From NCBI GenBank assembly GCA_036267155.1, contig DATAWP010000032.1, positions 1 through 64,000 of the forward strand: DNA of 64,000 bases. The letters run 5' to 3'. Position 1 is the first letter of the stretch; every line of letters starts with the position of its first letter. This document shows positions 1 to 7,492 of this stretch, piece by piece. The translations under genes were made by a program, and so were the position numbers. The notes under the pieces are model-generated. The model was not told where the DNA came from and made no database searches. It saw only the letters and a list, made by a program, of their open reading frames with translations. The DNA is from PALSA-1353 sp036267155. GTDB lineage: Bacteria; Planctomycetota; Phycisphaerae; Tepidisphaerales; Tepidisphaeraceae.

Positions 1-26
1 TGGTCTTACCCACGATTCGTTGGCGC
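1..26 (+). repeat. Left terminal inverted repeat of the IS3 element
   Basis: The 26 bases match the reverse complement of 1254-1279 at 22 positions. The mismatches are at position 6 and at the triplet 13-15. The TGGTCTTACCCA start resembles IS3-subgroup ends. Confidence 0.9.
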
Positions 27-66
27 TCAAAGCCGGGTAGTATTCCCGGCGGAAGGATGGAGCGTC

Positions 67-372
67 ATGGGACGAAAAGGTTCACATTCCGAGCAGTTTC
101 GGCTGGAGGCGTGCAAGCTGGTGAGCGAGCAGGGTTACAGCATCATCGAAGCAGCCAAGCAGCTGGACGTGCCCTACAACACCCTTTGGAATTGGCTGGC
201 TCGCTATGGGCCTCGTTTGTCCACGAGCCAGGAATCGGATCAGCAGACGTCCGATGACCCTGGGCTGCTGAAAAACCGGATCAGAGAGCTGGAGAAGCAG
301 GTCCATCGTCTGGAGATGGAGAAGGAGATTTTAAAAAAAGCGACGGCGTACTTCGCGCAGGAGCAGACATGA
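67..372 (+). CDS. IS3-family transposase OrfA (DNA-binding subunit)
   Basis: A 101-residue OrfA. Residues about 8-50 form the helix-turn-helix of this family (EQFRLEACKLV, then IIEAAKQLDVPYNTLWNW), which recognises the element ends. Residues about 68-95 form a leucine-zipper-like coiled coil (LLKNRIRELEKQVHRLEMEK) used for multimerisation. The stop codon overlaps the orfB start as ATGA at 369-372. An A-run near the 3' end gives a -1 slip site that would join OrfA to OrfB. The ATG at 67 is chosen because the HTH begins immediately after it. Confidence 0.93.
   Translation: MGRKGSHSEQFRLEACKLVSEQGYSIIEAAKQLDVPYNTLWNWLARYGPRLSTSQESDQQTSDDPGLLKNRIRELEKQVHRLEMEKEILKKATAYFAQEQT
333..339 (+). promoter_or_regulatory. 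Probable -1 programmed frameshift site (A AAA AAA)
   Basis: Seven consecutive A residues lie at the 3' end of orfA, read in frame as AAA AAA. A -1 slip enters the orfB frame, which is open from here through the orfB ATG at 369. This is the usual arrangement for making the OrfAB transposase in IS3 elements. Frameshifting itself is inferred from the arrangement. Confidence 0.7.
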
Positions 373-1274
373 CCTTTGCGTGGATTCACGAGAATCGCCG
401 GCTTTGGCCGGCTGCCGTGCAGTGTCAGACGCTGGAAGTCACCCGCGGCGGTTTCTACGCCTGGTCGATGCGTCAAGCGACGGGGAAGGCTTCGCCGCGG
501 CTGGAGCGTCATCGCCAACTGACCCAGCAGGTGCGATTGAGCTACGTCCGTTCCCGCGGAACGTATGGCGCTCCACGCATCACCGCGCAGCTCAAGGGAC
601 AAGGGATCGCGGTCTGCGTGAATACGGTGGCCAAAATCCTGCGGGAATGCGGGCTGCGAGTGAAACGCCGAAGGCGGTTCATTCCCCACACGACTCACTC
701 GGCTCACGGACAGCCCGTGGCGCCGAATCTGCTTGAACGATCTTTCAAAGTGTCGCGACCGGATGCGGCCTGGGTCGCGGACATCAGCTATATCGCCACC
801 CGGGAAGGATGGCTCTATCTGGCGACGCTGATGGACCTGTTCAGCCGCAAGATCGTCGGCTGGCAGATGGCCGATCATCTGAAATCGGAGCTGGCCTGTG
901 ACGCGTTACGGATGGCGATCAAGCGTCGTACGCCGCCCTCCGGATTGATCTGCCACTCGGATCGTGGGGTACAGTATGCCTGTCGCCAATATCGCAGGCT
1001 GCTGGAACGGCACGGGCTGATCGGTTCGATGAGCCGGCGAGGCGACTGCTACGACAACGCGCCTGCCGAAAGTTTTTTTGCGACGTTGAAAGGCGAGCTG
1101 AGCGGAGCGGACGATTACGCGACTCGGCAGGACGCCAAAACAGCCATCTTTGAATTTATCGAGGTCTTCTACAACCGAAAGAGATTACACAGTGCGTTGG
1201 GCTACAAGAGTCCCGAACAGTTCGAGGCTGCCCATCGCGTTTTTCAAAATCCAGCGCCAACGAAAAATGGGTAG
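369..1274 (+). CDS. IS3-family transposase OrfB (DDE integrase)
   Basis: A 301-residue rve-type catalytic subunit. The DDE triad is visible as D138 (WVADISYI), D198 (CHSDRGVQY) and E234 (NAPAESFFATLKGE), with the 35-residue D-to-E spacing typical of IS3 transposases. The N-terminal part (about residues 40-115) carries the HTH_21 region with YVRSRGTYGAPRI. The C-terminus ends with the family motif YNRKRLHSALGYKSPEQFE. Length is normal and no frameshift or internal stop is visible. It overlaps orfA by 4 bp. Confidence 0.95.
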   Translation: MTFAWIHENRRLWPAAVQCQTLEVTRGGFYAWSMRQATGKASPRLERHRQLTQQVRLSYVRSRGTYGAPRITAQLKGQGIAVCVNTVAKILRECGLRVKRRRRFIPHTTHSAHGQPVAPNLLERSFKVSRPDAAWVADISYIATREGWLYLATLMDLFSRKIVGWQMADHLKSELACDALRMAIKRRTPPSGLICHSDRGVQYACRQYRRLLERHGLIGSMSRRGDCYDNAPAESFFATLKGELSGADDYATRQDAKTAIFEFIEVFYNRKRLHSALGYKSPEQFEAAHRVFQNPAPTKNG

Positions 1275-1279
1275 GACCA
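1254..1279 (-). repeat. Right terminal inverted repeat of the IS3 element
   Basis: Partner of the left end at 1-26. It overlaps the last codons of orfB, which is common in compact IS3 elements. Confidence 0.9.
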
Positions 1280-1317
1280 CCCTCTATTATACAGGCCGGC
1301 GGGTGAAAGTTTTGGAC
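1280..1317 (+). repeat. Dispersed 38-bp repeat, copy 1
   Basis: This 38-base unit aligns without gaps to 57335-57372 (+) and 60036-60073 (-). It begins CCCTCTATTA and ends GGTGAAAGTTTTGGAC. It matches the third copy at 31 of 38 positions. It starts exactly at the IS3 right end and is followed by a T-rich stretch (TGTTTTTTCGATTTTTC). Function is unknown. Confidence 0.65.
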
Positions 1318-1605
1318 ATGTTTTTTCGATTTTTCTGCAATTTGTTTACCGGCCTCGGCGTGGACGAGCCACCGACGAACGGCCGGTGTTCGGGATCGGA
1401 TGCGGGGCGCCTTTTGGAATCAATAAATCTGAAAATTTCCCCGTTCTCGAAAAAGGGCGAAACCGGCTAAGGTACGGGTTGAGACTTTGCGAGGATGCCG
1501 GCTTACGTAAACGACGAACAAGGCTGTTTGGAACCGTGGAATCCTTGTTTGTGAATTTGCATATTCAGCGGGCAGGACTTTGAACGGCACACTCTGAACA
1601 TAGCG
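1318..1605. other. Non-coding stretch upstream of the kai operon
   Basis: There is no convincing gene here. Short frames run through it but lack codon character. The promoter of the kaiC operon should lie in this stretch. No strong -35/-10 pair and no clear Shine-Dalgarno sequence before the kaiC ATG could be assigned. Confidence 0.5.
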
Positions 1606-3360
1606 ATGATGAAAATGGCTAAACGACCGGATTCAAATGGACACGGTTTGGCGAAGGTGCCATCCGGTATTTCCGGCTTGGACGAGGTGACCAATGGCGG
1701 CTTGCCCAAAGGCAGACCGACGCTGATTTGCGGTGGGCCGGGTTGCGGCAAATCGCTGATGGGGATTGAATTCCTCGTTCGCGGCGCTACGCAGCACGGC
1801 GAGCCGGGCGTCCTGATGACCTTCGAGGAGACGCAGGAAGACATTCGCAAAAACGTGATGTCGCTTGGGTTTGACATCGACGAGCTGATTCGCCGAAAGA
1901 AAATCATCATCGATCACGTCAAGGTGGATCGCCAGGAAATCGACGAAAACGGCGAGTACGATCTGGAGGGTTTGTTCATACGTCTCGGCTATGCCATCGA
2001 CAAAATTGGCGCCAAGCGCGTCTTGCTCGACACGATCGAGAGTCTGTTTTCGGGTCTTTCCAATCAGGCAATCCTCCGCTCCGAGGTGCGGCGGCTTTTC
2101 TACTGGCTCAAGGAAAGGGGAATAACCACGGTCATCACCGGCGAGCGCGGCGATGGGAAATTGACCCGCCAGGGACTGGAAGAATACGTCTCCGACTGTG
2201 TGATCCTGCTGGACCATCGGACGATCAACCAGATATCGACTCGCCGATTGCGGGTCGTGAAATATCGCGGGTCCACGCACGGGACCAATGAATATCCGTT
2301 CCTGATCGACGAGCAGGGCATTTCGGTTCTGCCGGTGACTTCGATCTCTCTGAACCATGTCGCCAGCCAGCAGCGCGTTCCCACCGGCATTCCGCGGCTG
2401 GACGCCATGCTCGGCGGCAAAGGCTTTTATCGTGGCAGCAGCGTGCTGATTACGGGAACGGCCGGTACGGGAAAGAGCAGCGTCGCGGCCCATTTCGCGG
2501 CCGCGACCTGCGCCGGCGGCGAGCGATGCCTCTACTTTGCGTTTGAGGAGAGCCAGAATCAGATCATCCGTAACATGGCAAGCATCGGCCTGGACCTTTC
2601 CCGCTACGTCAAAAAGGGTCTTCTGCAATTCGTCGCGGCTCGCCCCAGCCTGCACGGACTGGAAATGCACCTGGGCGTCATGCACAAACATATCCAGCAA
2701 TTCAAACCGACGGCGGTCGTGGTGGACCCAATCAGCAACTTCATCTCCGCCGGCGAGGAGCGGGATGTCCATGCGATGCTGATCCGGCTGGTGGACTTCC
2801 TCAAGACCCTTCAGATCACCGTGCTGTTCACCAACCTGACGACCGGCGACATGGCCAGGGAAACAACCGACATGGGAATCTCATCGGTGATGGACACATG
2901 GCTTCTGCTGAGGGACATTGAAATCGGCGGCGAGCGAAACCGCGGAATTTATGTCCTGAAGAGCCGTGGAATGGCGCATTCAAACCAGATCCGCGAGTTC
3001 GTCATCAGCGAACGCGGCATCGATCTGCTGGACGTTTATGTCGGTCCAGAAGGCGTCCTTACCGGCTCAGCCCGGCTGGCGCAGGAAGCGAGCGAGCGCG
3101 AGGAGCAGTCCCGCCGCGAGGCGCTGACCGTTCGCAAGCAAGCAGAGCTGGATCAAAAGAAGCGAGCGCTCGACGCTCAAATCCTGGCGTTGGAGGCGCA
3201 ATTCGCCGCCGAGAAGGACATGATGCTCCGCGACATGGGCGTTGAACGGACCCGGGAGAAAACTTTGGAGAATCTTCGCGATGAAATGGGCCGTAGCCGG
3301 AGGGCTGATCCTTATTCCACGACGGGTAACGGCAACTCTTCAGAAAGGACCAAGCGATGA
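1606..3360 (+). CDS. kaiC: KaiC-like circadian clock ATPase/autokinase
   Basis: A 584-residue double-domain RecA-like ATPase. CI has Walker A GPGCGKS (44-50) and the catalytic glutamate pair in FEET (about 74-75). CII has Walker A GTAGTGKS (284-291) and FEES (314-315). The residues aligning with cyanobacterial KaiC phosphosites S431/T432 read ISS here (S426, S427), so phosphorylation on two serines is plausible. After CII a charged coiled-coil tail of about 90 residues replaces the short cyanobacterial C-terminal peptide that binds KaiA. It leads an operon with two kaiB genes and a histidine kinase; the first kaiB overlaps its stop by ATGA. No kaiA is present. The start may be any of the ATGs at 1606, 1609 or 1615. 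The family assignment is firm; a true clock function is inferred. Confidence 0.93.
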   Translation: MMKMAKRPDSNGHGLAKVPSGISGLDEVTNGGLPKGRPTLICGGPGCGKSLMGIEFLVRGATQHGEPGVLMTFEETQEDIRKNVMSLGFDIDELIRRKKIIIDHVKVDRQEIDENGEYDLEGLFIRLGYAIDKIGAKRVLLDTIESLFSGLSNQAILRSEVRRLFYWLKERGITTVITGERGDGKLTRQGLEEYVSDCVILLDHRTINQISTRRLRVVKYRGSTHGTNEYPFLIDEQGISVLPVTSISLNHVASQQRVPTGIPRLDAMLGGKGFYRGSSVLITGTAGTGKSSVAAHFAAATCAGGERCLYFAFEESQNQIIRNMASIGLDLSRYVKKGLLQFVAARPSLHGLEMHLGVMHKHIQQFKPTAVVVDPISNFISAGEERDVHAMLIRLVDFLKTLQITVLFTNLTTGDMARETTDMGISSVMDTWLLLRDIEIGGERNRGIYVLKSRGMAHSNQIREFVISERGIDLLDVYVGPEGVLTGSARLAQEASEREEQSRREALTVRKQAELDQKKRALDAQILALEAQFAAEKDMMLRDMGVERTREKTLENLRDEMGRSRRADPYSTTGNGNSSERTKR

Positions 3361-3707
3361 GCGCAAAATCGACATTGAGCGATGAGCCCAAGTCCACCGG
3401 GCCGGGCAGCGCCCGTGACGGGACGGATCGCGACAAATACACGCTACGGCTTTACGTCGCCGGTCAGACGGCAAAGTCGATTGCGGCCTTCGCCAATTTG
3501 AAACGGCTTTGCGAGGAATACCTGCCCGGCCGCTACAAGCTTGAGGTGATCGATCTGGTGGAGAATCCCCAATTGGCCGCGGGGGACCAGATTTTTGCGC
3601 TGCCCACGCTCGTCCGAAGATTACCGCCGCCGCTGCGGCGGATTATCGGGAATTTTTCAAACAAGGATAAGTTTCTGATCGGCATGGATCTCAAAGAGGG
3701 GGATTGA
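3357..3707 (+). CDS. kaiB: KaiB-family clock protein, first copy
   Basis: A 116-residue KaiB. A disordered N-terminus of about 25 residues precedes the thioredoxin-like KaiB fold. That fold starts at YTLRLYVAGQTAKS and contains the family block KLEVIDLVENPQLA, the ALPTLVR strand and RRIIGNFSNKDK. KaiB binds KaiC CI and, in cyanobacteria, switches fold to sequester KaiA and recruit output kinases. Its start overlaps the kaiC stop (ATGA), so translation is probably coupled. Confidence 0.93.
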   Translation: MSAKSTLSDEPKSTGPGSARDGTDRDKYTLRLYVAGQTAKSIAAFANLKRLCEEYLPGRYKLEVIDLVENPQLAAGDQIFALPTLVRRLPPPLRRIIGNFSNKDKFLIGMDLKEGD

Positions 3708-4120
3708 ACACATTTGTCACGCATATGGCTGAGAGAACTGCAATGAATAAGTCAAATCCTTCAGATCGTTCGGAAGCGTTTGAGCACGCGATGGACGCGG
3801 CCAACAATGGATCGGAACGATATGTATTGCGGCTCTTCGTCACCGGCACCACTCCGAGGTCGAGCAAAGCCATCCGGAACATTCGCACCCTTTGCGACAT
3901 GCACTTGCGCGGCCGATACGAACTGGAAGTGATCGATATCTATCAGCAGCCCTTCCTGGCCGGCAAGGAACAAATCATTGCCGCCCCCACCCTGATCAAA
4001 AAGCTTCCGGCGCCCCTTCGGAAAATCATCGGCGACCTTTCGAACACGGAGCGGGTTCTCTTGGGTCTGAACCTGCAGCCCGTGGAGCCGGGGCACGAAG
4101 GACGCCCCGAAGGACATTAG
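3704..4120 (+). CDS. kaiB: KaiB-family clock protein, second copy
   Basis: A second KaiB paralogue of up to 138 residues. The KaiB core begins at YVLRLFVTGTTPRS and carries ELEVIDIYQQPFLA, APTLIKKLPAPLRKIIGDLSN and LLGL. It is clearly related to the preceding KaiB but diverged, mainly in the N-terminal extension. The start is uncertain. TTG at 3704 overlaps the previous stop, as is usual in this operon, but its Shine-Dalgarno run (AGAGGGGG) is too close. ATG at 3725, or at 3743 with GAGAGA upstream, would shorten only the disordered N-terminus. Confidence 0.9.
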   Translation: MNTFVTHMAERTAMNKSNPSDRSEAFEHAMDAANNGSERYVLRLFVTGTTPRSSKAIRNIRTLCDMHLRGRYELEVIDIYQQPFLAGKEQIIAAPTLIKKLPAPLRKIIGDLSNTERVLLGLNLQPVEPGHEGRPEGH

Positions 4121-4124
4121 ACGC

Positions 4125-5807
4125 ATGGCCAAACACACGACGGTGGAATTGGATAATCTTCGCGCTCGCTTGCGCGAGGCGGAAGAAACCCTGTCGGCGA
4201 TCCGAAACGGGGAGGTGGACTCTCTGATTGTCGCCGGCCCGCACGGCGATCAGGTCTTCAGCCTCAAAGGCGCCGAGCAGCCCTATCGCATCTTCGTCGA
4301 GCAGATGCTGGAAGGCGCCGTCACGCTGGCGTCGGATGGCACGATATTATATTGCAACCGCCGATTCGCCGAGATGATGCGCTCGAAACTGGAAAAGGTG
4401 ATCGGCTCGCAGGTCAAGTCGTTCGTGCGCGCCGCCGATCAACCGGAGCTGGAAGAAATCCTGCGCAATCCGGCCGGGTCGAAGGTGCGATACGTGCTGG
4501 AGGCGGCGGATGGTTCTGCGATTTCGGCGCAGCTTGCATTCTGCCGGCTGCCGGTGGACGAGGTCGAAGCCATCTGCGTCGTCGTCACCGATGTGACCGA
4601 GCAGCAGGAGAAGCAGGAACTGGCAAGCGCCCTTCAGAACCTGCGGTCGGCGCAGGAGCAATTGCAGCGTCAGAACGACGCGCTGGTCCGTGCCCGGCTC
4701 GACGCCGAAGCGGCCAGTGATGCCAAGGACAACTTCCTCGCGGCGCTCTCGCACGAGCTGCGCACGCCGTTGACGCCGGTGCTCATGACCGCGGCCGCTC
4801 TGGAGGCCGATGCGTCTCTCCCCGAGAGTGTCCGCCAGGACCTGGCTCTTCTTTGCCGCAACGTCGAATTGGAAGCGCGTCTCATTGACGATCTGTTGGA
4901 TCTCACGCGCATCGTTCGAGGGAAAATTGAACTGCGGTCCGATGTGATCGACGTGCACGCCGTCATCGCCCATGCGCTGGAAACCTGCCGCCGCGATATT
5001 TCGGCCAAGCGGCTGGAGGTCTCGCGAACCCTTTGCGCGTCCGAATTCCACGTCAACGCCGACGCCGTGCGGCTCCAGCAAATTCTCTGGAATCTGCTGC
5101 GAAATGCCGTGAAGTTCACTCCCGAGGGAGGGCGGATCATCGTCCGCTCGCACAACGAAGAGGGGAAGATATGCGTCTCCATCATCGATACGGGGATCGG
5201 CATTGAGGCCGAGGCAATTAGCCGGATATTCAGCCCGTTTGAGCAGGCGGGCCGCCTGATCACCCAGCGGTTTGGCGGCCTGGGTCTGGGACTGGCCATC
5301 AGCAAGCGGTTGGCCGAGTTGCATGGAGGCACGGTTACGGCTCGAAGCGAAGGCCATGATCGCGGCGCTACCTTTACGTTGACTCTTCCCACCGTGGCGG
5401 TGCCGGCAACAGGTCGTGGTATTGTCCAACCGCCCGTTGCGGCGGATGGGGCGCGACAGTTGAAAATCCTTCTTGTTGAAGACCACGATGATACGCGCCA
5501 TAGCCTGACCCGATTGCTGAGCCGACGGCACATCGTGCGCGACGCCCCGACTGTCGAGGCCGCCCTGCTCGCGGCCGATCGCGAGGGGTTTGACCTGGTC
5601 ATCAGTGATATCGGTCTGCCCGACGGCAGCGGGCTGGAACTGATGCGCTCGCTGCGCGATCGTTACGGTCTGAAAGGAATCTGCCTGAGCGGATTCGGCA
5701 TGGAAGAGGACATCGCGCGCAGCACGGAAGCGGGCTTTTATCATCACCTGACCAAGCCCATCGACCTGAATAAGCTGGAATCAATTATTCATTCTCTGGT
5801 TCACTGA
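4125..5807 (+). CDS. PAS-histidine kinase with C-terminal receiver, Kai-associated
   Basis: A 560-residue soluble hybrid kinase. An N-terminal coiled coil with NGEVDSLIV (about 31) is followed by a PAS domain (about 50-165). A second coiled coil follows, then HisKA with SHELRTPL (His about 210). HATPase_c has NLLRNAVKFTPEGG and the GLGLGLAISKRLAELHGG nucleotide-binding loop. A receiver domain occupies about 445-560 with phosphoacceptor D495 (VISDIGLPDGSG). It lies four bases after the second kaiB and so is the likely output arm of this Kai system. There are no membrane segments. A link to KaiB or KaiC is inferred only from the operon. Confidence 0.9.
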   Translation: MAKHTTVELDNLRARLREAEETLSAIRNGEVDSLIVAGPHGDQVFSLKGAEQPYRIFVEQMLEGAVTLASDGTILYCNRRFAEMMRSKLEKVIGSQVKSFVRAADQPELEEILRNPAGSKVRYVLEAADGSAISAQLAFCRLPVDEVEAICVVVTDVTEQQEKQELASALQNLRSAQEQLQRQNDALVRARLDAEAASDAKDNFLAALSHELRTPLTPVLMTAAALEADASLPESVRQDLALLCRNVELEARLIDDLLDLTRIVRGKIELRSDVIDVHAVIAHALETCRRDISAKRLEVSRTLCASEFHVNADAVRLQQILWNLLRNAVKFTPEGGRIIVRSHNEEGKICVSIIDTGIGIEAEAISRIFSPFEQAGRLITQRFGGLGLGLAISKRLAELHGGTVTARSEGHDRGATFTLTLPTVAVPATGRGIVQPPVAADGARQLKILLVEDHDDTRHSLTRLLSRRHIVRDAPTVEAALLAADREGFDLVISDIGLPDGSGLELMRSLRDRYGLKGICLSGFGMEEDIARSTEAGFYHHLTKPIDLNKLESIIHSLVH

Positions 5808-6031
5808 GCGTTGGGAGATGGCGGGCCGCCGTGTCAAAAACGCGGCGATCTGGCCGTCGGCGCGGACCGTCTGTCGCGGGGAAAGGCGGGTTCCTGTCTC
5901 GTGCGCGCCCCATGCGCCGTAGATATTTGATATTAGCCCGTTTTTCGCGGCTTTGCAGAGTTGGCATCGGGGTTGCAATCCATTTGATTGCGTCGATAAA
6001 CGAATGACCATTTTTGAGAAGGGATATCCCC

Positions 6032-6547
6032 ATGGGACTGCTAAGCAACAACACGTTCAACAATCTGAACGATCTGTTCATCAATCAACTGGAGGATTTG
6101 TACGATGCGGAAAATCGTCTGATTGACGCGCTGCCCAAGATGGCCAATGCCGCGTCCGCTCCGCCGCTGAAGAACGCTTTCATGCAACACCTGGAGCAAA
6201 CCAAAGGACATGCCCGTCGTTTAGAGCAGATCTTCGGAAAGATCGGCCGAAAGCCGAAACGAGAGACGTGCGAGGCGATGAAGGGCCTTGTGCGCGAAGG
6301 AGCGGAAATGATCGATGCCGATGGCGATTCGGCCGTCAAGGATGCCGCGCTCATCGCCGCCGCACAGCGCGTCGAGCACTATGAGATGGCCGGGTATGGA
6401 ACGGTCCGGACATTCGCGCAGCGCCTGGGCCTTGAGGACGTCGCCCAAACTCTCCAGCAGACATTGAACGAGGAAGGCGACGCCGATAAGCGTCTCACCC
6501 AACTGGCCGAAACTGGGATCAATTCCGTCGCGAGCGCGGCTGTCTAG
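6032..6547 (+). CDS. DUF892 ferritin-like YciE-type protein
   Basis: A 171-residue all-helical protein of the DUF892 family. It has NLNDLFINQLEDLYDAENRL at the N-terminus, then HLEQTKGHARRLEQIF and AAQRVEHYEMAGYGT, which supply the carboxylate and histidine residues of a ferritin-like di-metal site. Such proteins are often stress induced. The ATG at 6032 is chosen because GAGAAGGGA lies 7 bases upstream; an in-frame TTG further upstream overlaps that ribosome site. It appears monocistronic. Confidence 0.88.
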   Translation: MGLLSNNTFNNLNDLFINQLEDLYDAENRLIDALPKMANAASAPPLKNAFMQHLEQTKGHARRLEQIFGKIGRKPKRETCEAMKGLVREGAEMIDADGDSAVKDAALIAAAQRVEHYEMAGYGTVRTFAQRLGLEDVAQTLQQTLNEEGDADKRLTQLAETGINSVASAAV

Positions 6548-6869
6548 GTTTCATCGCCGAGATCGGCGTTGTGGAGGCGCCGGCTGGTAAACACGATGGA
6601 ATCTAAACACCGAGCGGGAGTTGCTGCGCGATTGACCGAGGAACGGACGGCCGAGTTGCCGTGGGATGTTTTTCTCTGATCGCCCGGCGCGGCAAGTGGG
6701 ACATGCCCCAATAATCTTTGCGCCGAGATTAATATCGCGATGGGATTTCGGTTTCCGAAAAATCGTGGAACCGCGCCATTTTCATCCTCAGCCACTTTCA
6801 GGATAATGCTGGCGTTGCCCGGTCGGCGAGCGGCAAATCGTGCTGCGCGCTCAAACGGGCGCACGGATC
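6548..6869. other. Intergenic stretch with no recognisable gene
   Basis: About 320 bp between the DUF892 gene and the MscS-like gene. A minus-strand frame at 6544-6864 exists but has no family resemblance. No hairpin, RNA gene or repeat was recognised. Confidence 0.4.
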
Positions 6870-7394
6870 ATGCGCGCGTTGCTCCATGAAATTCTTGATC
6901 CCGCCCGCCCATGGGGGGCATTGGCGCTCGGCATACTGTTTCTCGCCGCCGCCATCATTGCGGCCAGGCTTTTGCGCCTCTGGGCTCGCCGATTGACCCG
7001 CTCGCCGGCGCTGATCGATCCAACGGCTATCAGTTTCTTTGGCCAATTGGCCCAGGTGATCTGTTTCCTGGTGGCCATCATCATGTACGCGCACCTCATC
7101 CCCTCCCTTCAGCGATTGGGCGAGGCCATGTTGGCCAGTGCGGGGCTGGTATCCCTGGTGATCGGCCTGGCAGCGCAAAATACGCTCGGAAACCTCATCG
7201 CGGGGCTCTCTCTGTTGCTGTATCGCCCGTTCGCCATTGGCGATGTCCTGACCCTCAGCGCCCCCACCGGCAAAGAAACCGGCACGGTCAAGGAGTTTAC
7301 GCTTGGCCACACCAAGCTAATGACCGAGGACGGCCGCTGGATCATCGTGCCCAATAGCATTATGGCCTCCAACGTCATCGTTCGGGTTAAGTAA
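6870..7394 (+). CDS. Short MscS-like mechanosensitive channel protein
   Basis: About 174 residues from the ATG at 6870; a GTG at 6840 would add ten. There are three hydrophobic segments. The third (SAGLVSLVIGLAAQNTLGN) is the MscS TM3 pore helix with its Gly/Ala pattern and the family's AAQNTLGN motif. It is followed by the MscS beta domain (RPFAIGDVLTL, then GTVKEFTLGHTKLMTEDGRWIIVPNS). The protein ends just after the beta domain, so the larger C-terminal domain of classical MscS is absent, as in many short homologues. It probably protects against osmotic downshock. Confidence 0.82.
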   Translation: MRALLHEILDPARPWGALALGILFLAAAIIAARLLRLWARRLTRSPALIDPTAISFFGQLAQVICFLVAIIMYAHLIPSLQRLGEAMLASAGLVSLVIGLAAQNTLGNLIAGLSLLLYRPFAIGDVLTLSAPTGKETGTVKEFTLGHTKLMTEDGRWIIVPNSIMASNVIVRVK

Positions 7395-7492
7395 AGCTCA
7401 GCGCTCCCCTTTTGCCGGTCCATGGAATTTCGCGTTTTGCCTATTGCCAGAATCATTTATCGGTGTGATTATTCTGGCCTCAACTAAGAACC

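Larger units (their letters stand above)
1..1279 (+). mobile_element. Complete IS3-family insertion sequence
   Basis: This 1279-bp element fills the left edge of the window. Its ends are imperfect 26-bp inverted repeats (22 of 26 positions match) that begin TGGTCTTACCCA and TGGTCCTACCCA, like ends of the IS3 subgroup. It carries two overlapping frames, orfA and orfB, with an A-run where a -1 frameshift would give the OrfAB fusion transposase. Both frames and both ends look intact, so it could be active. Its right end directly abuts CCCTCTATTA, the start of a dispersed repeat seen twice more in the window, so it seems to have landed on the edge of that repeat. The left flank lies outside the window, so a target duplication cannot be checked. 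Confidence 0.93.

Noticed and set aside
1386..1583. Small frames after the IS3 element as peptides from repeat copy 1
   Set aside because: The third repeat copy has no start codon at the same place and the encoded peptides differ, so the repeat is conserved as DNA, not protein.
4347..5747. 466-codon minus-strand frame inside the hybrid kinase
   Set aside because: It is antisense to a clear HisKA, HATPase and receiver gene. No motif was found.
6544..6864. Minus-strand frame between the DUF892 and MscS genes
   Set aside because: No ribosome site, no family likeness, and it overlaps the 5' end of the MscS gene.
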